In this document: in pieces, positions 1-5,695 of the stretch
Layout: each line of letters begins with the position of its first letter
Position numbering within the stretch: the first letter of the stretch is position 1
Assembly (NCBI GenBank): GCA_009837685.1
Contig: VXTA01000127.1
Location: forward strand, 1-5,695
DNA from: Chloroflexota bacterium
GTDB taxonomy: Bacteria; Chloroflexota; Dehalococcoidia; Lucifugimonadales; Lucifugimonadaceae
Reading direction: 5' to 3'
Length of the DNA: 5,695 nt
The notes under the pieces: generated by a model
What the model was told of the DNA's origin: nothing
Database searches by the model: none
The model's input: only the letters and a program-made list of their open reading frames with translations
Position numbers and translations under genes: made by a program

Positions 1-1
1 C

Positions 2-463
2 GTCGAAGGAAAACCCTCTGAAAACGATGATCGTGAAGCGATATGGGCGATTCGACCGCGCTGGTCGACGCCCTACTTCGTGCTTTTCACATTGCAGGTG
101 GTTGTCGGCTTCGGCATCGCCACATACGACGGGGTCTCATCGACAACTCCTGACAAGTGGATACAGGCGTACTTTGATATCATTCTCCGTACTGGGCAGA
201 TCGGGATCGCGGCGGCGATCATCACTTTTACAGTCATCGAACTACTGAGTAGCACCATGTTGATGAGCGAATGGATAAGACACAACCTCGTGGAACCCGC
301 GAAGGAAAGACGCCGCGAGGAAGGCCGCGCAGAATTCCGCGCCCAGGTAATCGCAGAGATGAAGGATTGGGACCGGCGCCGACGAGCCGCCGAACAGCGC
401 GGCGAAACCTTCGACGAGCCGCTACCGTACTTGGAGAACGGCTCATCAAATCACCAGAACTGA
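2..463 (+). CDS. Hypothetical two-helix membrane protein with charged C-terminal tail (5' partial)
   Basis: I do not recognise this protein. The reading frame is open from the left edge to a TGA at 461-463, giving 153 visible residues. No ATG occurs in frame. The only in-frame alternative start is a GTG at 80, which lies inside the first hydrophobic stretch and has no ribosome binding site, so the true start is probably upstream of the window. Visible layout: a polar, acidic N-terminal part (about 1-20), a hydrophobic segment at about 24-41, a short loop, a second hydrophobic segment at about 66-88, then a strongly charged Arg/Glu-rich stretch (about 98-135) that looks helical and possibly coiled-coil. 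It is probably a small inner-membrane protein with a cytoplasmic charged tail; this is inference from composition. It precedes recO by 92 bp on the same strand and could be co-transcribed with it. Other frames over the same DNA give low-complexity Arg/Ser-rich translations, which supports this frame. Confidence 0.72.
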   Translation, partial: VEGKPSENDDREAIWAIRPRWSTPYFVLFTLQVVVGFGIATYDGVSSTTPDKWIQAYFDIILRTGQIGIAAAIITFTVIELLSSTMLMSEWIRHNLVEPAKERRREEGRAEFRAQVIAEMKDWDRRRRAAEQRGETFDEPLPYLENGSSNHQN

Positions 464-511
464 CCACTCTGCGCAAAACGAATCCTCTCTTCCTTGATGG
501 GAAAGGGTGGT

Positions 512-553
512 TGGGCCTGCCCCGGGCTTGAACCGGGGGTGAGGCTGAACCCA
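512..553 (+). promoter_or_regulatory. GC-rich hairpin in the recO leader, covering the ribosome binding site
   Basis: A perfect 6-bp inverted repeat CCCCGG/CCGGGG (520-525 and 533-538) closes a 7-nt loop, GCTTGAA. Further out, GCCT (515-518) can pair with AGGC (542-545), and TGGG (512-515) could alternatively pair with CCCA (550-553). The structure ends three bases before the recO ATG. There is no T-run after it, so it does not look like a normal intrinsic terminator. Its 3' arm overlaps the recO Shine-Dalgarno-like sequence, which suggests a translational brake or an mRNA structure between the two plus-strand genes. The pairing is seen directly; the regulatory role is inference. Confidence 0.4.
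535..542 (+). promoter_or_regulatory. recO ribosome binding site
   Basis: GGGGGTGA differs by one base from the GGAGGTGA core complementary to the 3' end of 16S rRNA. It lies 13 nt before the ATG at 556, somewhat farther than usual. It is the only Shine-Dalgarno-like match near that start. Bases 535-538 are also part of the GC hairpin stem. Confidence 0.5.
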
Positions 554-555
554 TC

Positions 556-1374
556 ATGTCGCCAACTCGACGACGATACTTCAACGCCGAAGGCATCGTC
601 GTCCGTGCCCGAGACCTCGGCGAGGCCGACCGCATCGTCATCCTCCTGACCCCGAACCGCGGTCTCATCTCCTGCGTGGCACGCGGCGCACGACGTACGA
701 CGTCGCGAACCGGTGGGCACGTCGACCTGCTGCGACACATCACCGCCCACATCTCAGAAGGCCGATCCGACCTGCACGTCATCAGCCAAGTCGAAACCGT
801 CAACGCCTACCTCCCCCTCCGCAACGACCTCGACCGCCTAACCTTAGCCTCCCACTTCGCCGAAATCTCCGAACGCTTCTCGCTACAGAACGCCGCCAAT
901 CCGCACTTATTCGCCCTACTACGAGACTCCCTGACATACGCCGAATCCACACCCAAACCGACCCTCTCCCTTCTACGCCTCTGGCACGAGACAACTCTTC
1001 TGACCACCACCGGCCTCCAACCCCAACTCCACCGCTGCGTCCGCACCAATACCGAAATCCCACCCGACGATCACTGGTTCTCACCCTCCGAAGGCGGCCT
1101 CATCAAACGACCTGACCAAGTGGATACAACTACATCTCCCGATCCGATAGCCTTCAATCACCCCGAAACCACGCCCATAATCCCAGCTCCCCTAAACACC
1201 ATCAAACTGCTGCGTCATATAACTCGCACTCCGGATTGGGGGCGATTGGAAGGGTTGCGAGTTGATACGCGGGATGTTGAAGGCGGATTAAGAGTGATGG
1301 GCGCAATGCTGAGGTATCAGCAAGAGCGCGGCGTCGGCAGAGCGGAACGCGTGATGGGGGAGGTTTCGGGCTAA
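556..1374 (+). CDS. recO: DNA repair protein RecO
   Basis: RecO binds single-stranded DNA and SSB and, with RecR (and RecF), loads RecA at gaps and breaks; it acts in the cytoplasm on the RecFOR recombinational repair pathway. At 272 residues its length is normal. The N-terminal OB-fold is clear: EGIVVRARDLGEADRIVILL (about 12-31), followed by the GARR and GGH elements (44-55) and VISQVETVNAYLPLRNDL (75-92), all typical of the family. A helical middle follows with the usual WHETTLLTTTGLQPQL-like stretch (143-158). The zinc-finger region is degenerate: only C161 remains, T164 sits where the second Cys of CxxC is expected, and K184 and D187 replace the second pair after GG (180-181). Some RecO proteins, including that of E. 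coli, also lack the zinc site, so function is not excluded. The C-terminal helices (about 225-270) are weakly conserved. The ATG at 556 is supported by the match of the N-terminus to the family and by the upstream GGGGGTGA. Codon use changes markedly after about base 1215. Confidence 0.93.
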   Translation: MSPTRRRYFNAEGIVVRARDLGEADRIVILLTPNRGLISCVARGARRTTSRTGGHVDLLRHITAHISEGRSDLHVISQVETVNAYLPLRNDLDRLTLASHFAEISERFSLQNAANPHLFALLRDSLTYAESTPKPTLSLLRLWHETTLLTTTGLQPQLHRCVRTNTEIPPDDHWFSPSEGGLIKRPDQVDTTTSPDPIAFNHPETTPIIPAPLNTIKLLRHITRTPDWGRLEGLRVDTRDVEGGLRVMGAMLRYQQERGVGRAERVMGEVSG

Positions 1375-1401
1375 TGAAACCTAAATCCAACGACCGTCAA
1401 A
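1375..1401. other. Convergent 27-bp gap between recO and hflC
   Basis: recO (plus) and hflC (minus) end tail to tail here. The gap holds no inverted repeat or T-run on either strand, so no intrinsic terminator is visible. Transcripts may run into the opposing gene or end by Rho-dependent termination. Confidence 0.6.
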
Positions 1402-2475
1402 CTACTCCTCTTCAAGAACACCCGCGGATTGCAGATACTTGAAGAGTTCAGAGTCGATCTCCAAGACGACCAACGATTGACCGTCGATGATCTTCTCGTA
1501 AGCCTCTAACGACCGTCGGAACTCGTAGAACTCCGGCGCCTTCTCCAAAGCTTCGGCCAAGATTGTGATCGCCTCTTGCTCCGCCTCACCGCGTAGCCTG
1601 GCCGCAGTACCGTTTGCCGTCTCCAAGATGATCTGGACTTCACGGTCTACTTCGGCGCGAATCTCTCGATCCCTCTGTGTACCTTCTGCACGCAGACCGT
1701 CCGCGATGCGGGCACGTTCGGCTCTCATGCGGGCGAACACCGACGCCTCAATCTCGGTCGGGAAGTCCGCTCGCTTGATGCGAACATCGACGATCTCGAT
1801 ACCCAACTCGTCCACGAGCGGACGTAGGTAGGCAACCGAGGCGTTGCCGATGATTTCTGGACGTTCCTCGCGCGAAAGCGCATCCAACTCTTCATTGGTT
1901 GCTGGACGCGCACGAGTTGCCACTCCATCAACAGCCTCGTCAGTCAGCAGGATCGTCAGTCTAGGATCGCGTAGATTGTTGTTGAACAGATCCAATGCCT
2001 GCTGACGCGATATCTCCGACCGGTTGCTAGCTTCGGCAATTCGGCGCATCACCTGCTCGCGAGTCTCCGAGATAACCTCGGACTGCGTGTCCAAAGCAAC
2101 TTCACGGCGAAGCTGCGAGTTGACGATGTCGGATACACGCGAAACCGCTTCAGTCTCCGTTCGCAGACGCTGGAAGAACTTCAGCGGGTCGATGATGCGG
2201 TATCGAGCGTAGGCGTCGATAACCAAGTTCCGCTTGTCAGATGTCAGCAACGATGCCGGCTGGGCATCGACACGCAACAGTCGACTGTCCATCTTGACGA
2301 CAGTTTCCACGAACGGCTGTTTGACGTACAGGCCGGGGCTGCGGTAGTCGCGCTGGAAAGCACCGAAACGAGTGACGATCGCAAGCTGTGTCTCGTCAAC
2401 CGTGAACAGCGCTTGCGGTATAAGGATGAACGCCGCAACGATGACGATGATGATCGTGAGTATCAGGCGGGGCAT
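1402..2475 (-). CDS. hflC: HflC, SPFH/band-7 membrane protein (FtsH protease modulator subunit)
   Basis: HflC pairs with HflK to form a large membrane-anchored cage around FtsH and modulates degradation of membrane proteins; this role is known from E. coli. The 357-residue product has an N-terminal membrane anchor (about 4-24), then the SPFH domain beginning with FTVDETQLAIVTRFGAF (24-40), SPGLYVKQPFVETV (46-59) and the DSRLLRVD element (63-70). The hallmark VDVRIKRADFP lies at 229-239, followed by a long charged coiled coil (about 247-312) and the HflC-type ending PEFYEFRRSLEAYEKI (314-329) and DSELFKYL (341-348). A stretch of about 55 residues (158-212) separates the SPFH halves; E. coli HflC also has an insertion here, of different sequence. 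The ATG at 2475 is supported by an ACCTCC-complement ribosome binding site and by the start of the anchor. It lies 4 bp downstream of hflK, so the two are surely co-transcribed. Translational coupling is likely. Confidence 0.94.
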   Translation of the reverse strand: MPRLILTIIIVIVAAFILIPQALFTVDETQLAIVTRFGAFQRDYRSPGLYVKQPFVETVVKMDSRLLRVDAQPASLLTSDKRNLVIDAYARYRIIDPLKFFQRLRTETEAVSRVSDIVNSQLRREVALDTQSEVISETREQVMRRIAEASNRSEISRQQALDLFNNNLRDPRLTILLTDEAVDGVATRARPATNEELDALSREERPEIIGNASVAYLRPLVDELGIEIVDVRIKRADFPTEIEASVFARMRAERARIADGLRAEGTQRDREIRAEVDREVQIILETANGTAARLRGEAEQEAITILAEALEKAPEFYEFRRSLEAYEKIIDGQSLVVLEIDSELFKYLQSAGVLEEE

Positions 2476-2479
2476 AGTG

Positions 2480-3688
2480 CTATTGACCTCCGCCGGTGGT
2501 TGTAGATGGGTTTGTCAGAGAGTTGCCAGACAACGTTCCCAAGCTGTCGAGAGGCAGCAACGGCAGCGCGTTCGAACCGGAGTTGATAACGATCTTCGAT
2601 TTGCCAGCCAGAATACGCTCGACCGCTTCCAAATAGAGGCGCGTGCGAGTCACATTCGGCGAAATATCGTAACCAATTAGGATAGCTTCGAAACCTTCGG
2701 CTTCACCACGTGCGCGCTCGATACGCCCCTGTTTGAAGCCGTCCGCCTCTTCAACGATCTGTGCCGCCGCACCAGTCGCCTGAGGTATCTGAGATGCCTC
2801 GTAGGCCTCCGCCAAGTTGATGTCGCGTTCCCGATCTTCGCGGGCTCGCACGACATCTTCGAAAGCGTCCTGCACCTCAGCTGGTGGGTTGACATTCTGC
2901 AACAGCACCTGGAGAACGTCGATGCCAGTGTTGTAGTCGCGGGCGAGTTCGCGCATCTTGTCCAAGATGCTCGCCTGCACCTGCTCCTTCTCGGTCGTCA
3001 GCACGTCGTCGATGTTGCGGGCACCGACCACCTGTCTCACCGCCGTCTCCGCAATGTCGCGCAGCGTCTCACCATCCGGCATTCCAGGCGGTACATCGCG
3101 ATCCGGGTCGCCGGGATCATCGACTTCGAACAGGAAGCTGCGCAAGTTAGATATGCGGTACTGCACAACCATCTGCACGTCGACGATGTTCTCGTCGCCG
3201 GTGATCATCTCAGATTCGATTTGAACCGGCGTCGTGCTTGAGCCGTTCGGGGCGCTACGGAAACCGAGTTCAAGTCGACGTGTATTCGTTACGGGCACCA
3301 CGTTTCGAGTGCCGACGGGGCCCGGCCAGTGCCAGTGAAGACCTTGGTCGGCGATCGCAACGAATCGGCCAAACGTCCGCAATGCCGCCTGCTCTTCAGG
3401 GCCGACCGTGTAAACACCTGTTGCCAGCCAAACAACGGCCGCTATCGGTATCAATAAGAGGACTACCGCACTTGCCCGGCCTGACCCGCCACCACCTTGT
3501 TCGGATGAATCTCGTGAAGTCCCTTCGTCATCGCCACCCATACCGGGAATGCCACCAAGCGCCTCGCGAATGCGCTGCATGATGTCGCCGAACGTGACCT
3601 CCGGCTCCTCGTCGCGCTCCGGCGGGCGATACATCAGCGAATCGTCCGAACCCTTGTCGGTAGCTGATGCTTGTGGGGAGTTGGACAT
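2480..3688 (-). CDS. hflK: HflK, SPFH/band-7 membrane protein (FtsH protease modulator subunit)
   Basis: HflK is the partner of HflC in the FtsH-associated membrane complex. The 402-residue product starts with a polar cytoplasmic region containing DIMQRIREALGG (35-46) and a Gly-rich linker (about 46-70), both typical of HflK. A single transmembrane segment follows at about 73-91, then the SPFH domain from VYTVGPEEQAALRTFGRF (92-109), the HWHWPGPVG element (118-126), ENIVDVQMVVQYRI (166-179) and TLRDIAETAVRQVVG (208-222). VNPPAEVQDAFEDVVRARED (266-285) and the Ala/Glu-rich coiled coil to about 335 are the HflK signature. The C-terminus carries NALPLLPLDSLG (373-384) and a short Ser/Thr/Gly tail. 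A Pro/Asp-rich loop of about 15 residues (191-206) interrupts the usual SFLFxV-to-TLR junction. The start is not certain: the ATG at 3688 has no Shine-Dalgarno sequence, and an in-frame ATG at 3634 (M19) is a weaker alternative that still keeps the conserved N-terminal motif. Confidence 0.93.
   Translation of the reverse strand: MSNSPQASATDKGSDDSLMYRPPERDEEPEVTFGDIMQRIREALGGIPGMGGDDEGTSRDSSEQGGGGSGRASAVVLLLIPIAAVVWLATGVYTVGPEEQAALRTFGRFVAIADQGLHWHWPGPVGTRNVVPVTNTRRLELGFRSAPNGSSTTPVQIESEMITGDENIVDVQMVVQYRISNLRSFLFEVDDPGDPDRDVPPGMPDGETLRDIAETAVRQVVGARNIDDVLTTEKEQVQASILDKMRELARDYNTGIDVLQVLLQNVNPPAEVQDAFEDVVRAREDRERDINLAEAYEASQIPQATGAAAQIVEEADGFKQGRIERARGEAEGFEAILIGYDISPNVTRTRLYLEAVERILAGKSKIVINSGSNALPLLPLDSLGTLSGNSLTNPSTTTGGGQ
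2486..2491 (-). promoter_or_regulatory. hflC ribosome binding site
   Basis: Read on the minus strand this is GGAGGT, a perfect Shine-Dalgarno core, 10 nt before the hflC ATG at 2475. It lies inside the last codons of hflK and fixes the hflC start. Confidence 0.8.
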
Positions 3689-3810
3689 CTAGGAAATTAT
3701 CGCGTCTTGGATCACGCCAACAGAAGCTAGATACGTGGAATGCGAGGGCAGAGTTTTCAGTCGGAGTTCAGATCCGTATGCGATGAGTCTGGAACGAGTC
3801 CTTAGACGCA

Positions 3811-3843
3811 ATTATATGTAACGTGACTCTACGAAACGGTCAA
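3811..3843 (-). promoter_or_regulatory. Candidate promoter of hflKC (-35 TTGACC, -10 TATAAT, long spacer)
   Basis: On the minus strand a TTGACC hexamer (3838-3843, one mismatch to the sigma70 -35 consensus) lies upstream of a perfect TATAAT (3811-3816). The spacer is 21 nt, longer than the normal 16-18, so the two boxes may not act together. A 17-nt spacer would place the -10 at TACATA, a poor match. Transcription from here would leave a leader of about 115 nt before hflK. The location between the ABC operon and hflK is what one would expect for an hflKC promoter. Confidence 0.35.
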
Positions 3844-3846
3844 CAC

Positions 3847-3879
3847 ATCAACAGGTTGCAATCCAACAACCCTGTTGGT
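3847..3879 (-). terminator. Imperfect inverted repeat after the ABC operon: possible terminator or operator
   Basis: The arms ATCAACAGGTTG (3847-3858) and CAACCCTGTTGGT (3867-3879) pair over 12 positions, one of them a G-T wobble, with a single-base bulge and an 8-nt loop. The repeat begins about 70 bp downstream of the permease stop on the minus strand. No T-run follows it, so an intrinsic terminator is doubtful. It ends 3 bp before the TTGACC box of the candidate hflKC promoter, so it could instead be a regulator binding site. The pairing is visible; either role is inference. Confidence 0.35.
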
Positions 3880-3950
3880 TAGCCCCTCACCCGGAGAACA
3901 CCGCCAGACCACCTCCGCTTACCACGCTCCGCAATGCGATCGAGCCAAGT

Positions 3951-4991
3951 TTAGTCGCCTATGGCCCCGCCGATGTCCCGTTGCTTGAATACCCAAGCCG
4001 TCGCCACGACCAATACGGCGCTGTAACCGAGGATCGCAACGAATACTCCGACGGTCTCCGAAGAATCCAGTTCCGACGGCACAGTTGTCCAAGAGAGGAA
4101 GGATTGAAAGAGAAGAAAATCCGCAACATCGCCAAGCGTGTTGTTGAGGCGGAGAAGCGTCGCGAGTATGGACTCCGCGACGAAATATCCAACTGAGAGA
4201 GTTATCCCGACGCCGCGTGAGGTCGTCAGCACTGTAGCGAGGACGCTGAGAACTATGAATGGCAGTAGTCCGTACACGGTTTTGAGGAAAATCAAGACTA
4301 CTTCGGACCATTTGCCGGAGTCTGCGATGCTGCCGCTCTCGTCAGTGGAGATTAGTGCGATTGCCAAGCTGGAAGCCACGGCGACTAGTGCAATGATGAC
4401 AAGCGCGTCAGAAGACATCCTTAAGAGCAGCAGAAGCTTGGCGAATAAGAATTTCCATCGCCCGATGCCGCCCGCAAGAACGGTTCGTAGAGTGCCGTAA
4501 CCATATTCGGATCCCACGATTGAAGCCGCGAGAATCATGATGAGGATGGGGCCTATCGCAACGGGTCTGAAAGAAGAGATAATGGCAATGCTTTGAGTGA
4601 TGCTGTTGGGAAGCGTGAACCCTCTGCGAAGCTGTTCTCGGTCAGCGAATCCATCACAAACCCCTTCGGCGCGCCATGCGTCCATCTCCTTTAGGAACTC
4701 TTCGCGTCGATCTTCGGGGAGTTGATCTAAACCCGGTGGCATTCGATCGTTCACAAAGTCCGAACATGTGATCTCGATATAGCCAGGTGTGGGTTCCTCC
4801 CACGACACGCTGTATGACACGAATCCACCACCCATTAACATGTTGACATCGTCGTTGTTAAAAGCCAGATAATTGACCCAAATGCCGAGTTGCGAGACTA
4901 GGACAGCTATTACGAGGAGTATCCACGGCATCCGGAGACGACGTACCTTGAACCATTCCCATTTGGTGAGGCGAAGTGTGTGTTGCATCAC
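3951..4991 (-). CDS. ABC-2-type transporter permease
   Basis: This is the membrane subunit of an ABC exporter that works with the ATPase encoded immediately upstream; the substrate cannot be told. The 346-residue product has about six hydrophobic segments: 22-43, 139-159, 181-213, 230-256, 260-280 and 315-335. A cytoplasmic N-terminus with KWEWFKVRRLRMPW (10-23) leads into the first helix. The SEYGYGTLRTVLAGGIGRWKFLFAK stretch (161-185, key residues E162, G164, G166, T167, R169) is the coupling region typical of BcrB/NatB-like ABC-2 permeases. Between helices 1 and 2 lies a loop of about 95 residues, probably extracytoplasmic, with two cysteines (C76 and C112) that could form a disulfide. The start is GTG at 4991 or the adjacent ATG at 4988; an AAGGA (5004-5008) stands 12 nt before the GTG, favouring the GTG slightly. 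The gene starts 3 bp after the ATPase stop, so the two form one operon. Confidence 0.87.
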   Translation of the reverse strand: MMQHTLRLTKWEWFKVRRLRMPWILLVIAVLVSQLGIWVNYLAFNNDDVNMLMGGGFVSYSVSWEEPTPGYIEITCSDFVNDRMPPGLDQLPEDRREEFLKEMDAWRAEGVCDGFADREQLRRGFTLPNSITQSIAIISSFRPVAIGPILIMILAASIVGSEYGYGTLRTVLAGGIGRWKFLFAKLLLLLRMSSDALVIIALVAVASSLAIALISTDESGSIADSGKWSEVVLIFLKTVYGLLPFIVLSVLATVLTTSRGVGITLSVGYFVAESILATLLRLNNTLGDVADFLLFQSFLSWTTVPSELDSSETVGVFVAILGYSAVLVVATAWVFKQRDIGGAIGD

Positions 4992-4994
4992 TCG

Positions 4995-5695
4995 TTACTC
5001 GTTTCCTTCTTCGCCGGTGACCTCGAGGAAGTATTTCTCCAGCGAACCGGGGCCGGAACTAGTCTCGATGACATAAACCTCCGACCGTCCGAGGACCGTT
5101 GATATCTCAGCGAGTTCGTCGCGAGAGGAAGACACGACAACCTCGCCATCTTCCATCCGCACCTCTGAAATCCAATCGAGCGCCGAAAGGATCGTTACAG
5201 CTTTCTCGTCGTCCGTGGTCTTGAGGCGGACATGCTCGTCGGATCGGAGAATGTCTGACACGGAACCTTGGGCGATGAGGTTTCCGTTGGACATGATCAC
5301 GACGCTGTCGCACATCTGCTCGACCTCGTTCAACAGGTGGCTGGCAACGAGCACGGTTCTCCCGTCCTCGGCAAGTTGCCGGATGAGGTGACGAACTTCA
5401 GCCATGCCTGCGGGGTCCATGCCGTTGGTGGGCTCATCTAGCAAGAGGAGTTCGGGATCGCCCAAAAGCACAAACGCCAGCCCAAGTCGCTGTTTCATAC
5501 CGAGGGAGTAAGTGCTGAAGCGACGGTCTCCGCTCTCTGCTAGACCGACCTTTTCGAGGAGACCGTCGATGTCTTCAGGTTCGCCCCGCTGAAAGATGCC
5601 TTGGAAGTAGCGGAGATTCTCACGACCAGTTAAGTAGGGATAGAAGGATGGATACTCAACAATCGCTCCGACGCGGCGCAGGGACTCTTCAAGAC
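4995..5695 (-). CDS. ABC transporter ATP-binding protein, BcrA/NatA-like (5' partial)
   Basis: This is the ATPase subunit powering the adjacent ABC-2 permease. The frame runs open to the right edge, leaving 232 C-terminal residues visible; the N-terminal part with the Walker A P-loop (about 75-80 residues) lies outside the window. An ATG at 5498 is internal, inside the signature motif, and cannot be the start. In the visible fragment, GAIVEYPSFYPYLTGRENL (9-27) is the Q-loop region, with Glu where many ABC proteins have Gln, as is usual in the BcrA subgroup. The signature is YSLGMKQRLGLA (62-73), Walker B is LLLLDEP (82-88, catalytic E87), the D-loop is NGMDPAG (90-96), and the H-loop histidine is H119 in VASHLLNEVE (116-125). 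The last 85 residues form the variable C-terminal domain, in which GSLEKYFLEVTG is the common ending of this family. The family includes antibiotic and peptide exporters and Na+ exporters; the substrate here is unknown. Confidence 0.92.
   Translation of the reverse strand, partial: LEESLRRVGAIVEYPSFYPYLTGRENLRYFQGIFQRGEPEDIDGLLEKVGLAESGDRRFSTYSLGMKQRLGLAFVLLGDPELLLLDEPTNGMDPAGMAEVRHLIRQLAEDGRTVLVASHLLNEVEQMCDSVVIMSNGNLIAQGSVSDILRSDEHVRLKTTDDEKAVTILSALDWISEVRMEDGEVVVSSSRDELAEISTVLGRSEVYVIETSSGPGSLEKYFLEVTGEEGNE

Noticed and set aside
508..600. Complete tRNA or tmRNA gene on the minus strand
   Set aside because: Only a T-arm-like hairpin is present. There is no complementary acceptor strand, D-arm or anticodon arm, and the 5' half would lie in the conserved RecO coding region.
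234..803. Long minus-strand open frame opposite the first gene and the recO start
   Set aside because: Its translation is Arg/Ser-rich with no recognisable motif, and it lies antisense to the well-supported RecO N-terminus.
3238..3582. Plus-strand open frame of 114 codons opposite hflK
   Set aside because: It is antisense to the conserved HflK SPFH region and has the basic, low-complexity composition of a shadow frame, with no ribosome binding site seen.
3787..3807. Small stem GTCTGG/CC-TT-AGAC upstream of hflK
   Set aside because: Only six pairs with a two-base bulge; too weak to call a riboswitch or terminator.
4138..4500. Plus-strand open frame of 120 codons opposite the permease
   Set aside because: Ser/Thr/Arg-rich shadow of the transmembrane-coding strand; no family features.
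5496..5498. ATG at 5498 as the start of the ABC ATPase
   Set aside because: It falls inside the SLGMKQ signature motif, and the frame continues upstream with the conserved Q-loop region to the window edge.

Overview
The window is an ordinary bacterial chromosomal stretch of medium-high GC with short intergenic gaps. It carries a run of minus-strand genes facing two plus-strand genes. Gene content (RecO, HflK/HflC, a BcrA/NatA-type ABC transporter) does not fix the taxon. The divergent, largely cysteine-free RecO and the style of HflK/HflC are compatible with an uncultured marine Chloroflexota-like bacterium, but this is only an impression.

Left part, plus strand: the 3' portion of an unrecognised two-helix membrane protein (2-463) is followed by a 92-bp gap and by recO (556-1374). 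The gap ends in a strong GC hairpin whose 3' arm contains the recO ribosome binding site. RecO acts with RecF/RecR to load RecA on single-stranded DNA.

Middle part, minus strand: hflK (2480-3688) and hflC (1402-2475) form a tight two-gene operon with a 4-bp gap. They encode the paired SPFH/band-7 membrane proteins that in well-studied bacteria assemble around the FtsH protease and modulate turnover of membrane proteins. hflC and recO converge tail to tail over only 27 bp with no visible terminator.

Right part, minus strand: an ABC exporter operon consists of an ATPase (4995 to beyond the right edge, lacking its N-terminus with Walker A) and, 3 bp downstream, its ABC-2-type permease (3951-4991). 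A 262-bp gap separates this operon from hflK. It holds an imperfect inverted repeat that may be a terminator or operator, and -35/-10-like boxes that may drive hflKC.

I see no CRISPR array, mobile element, complete tRNA or rRNA. I did not find a convincing undescribed system. The points most worth a second look are the hairpin over the recO ribosome binding site (which also mimics a tRNA T-arm on the other strand), the sharp change of base usage near the 3' end of recO, the loss of RecO zinc ligands, and the layout of the hflK upstream region.
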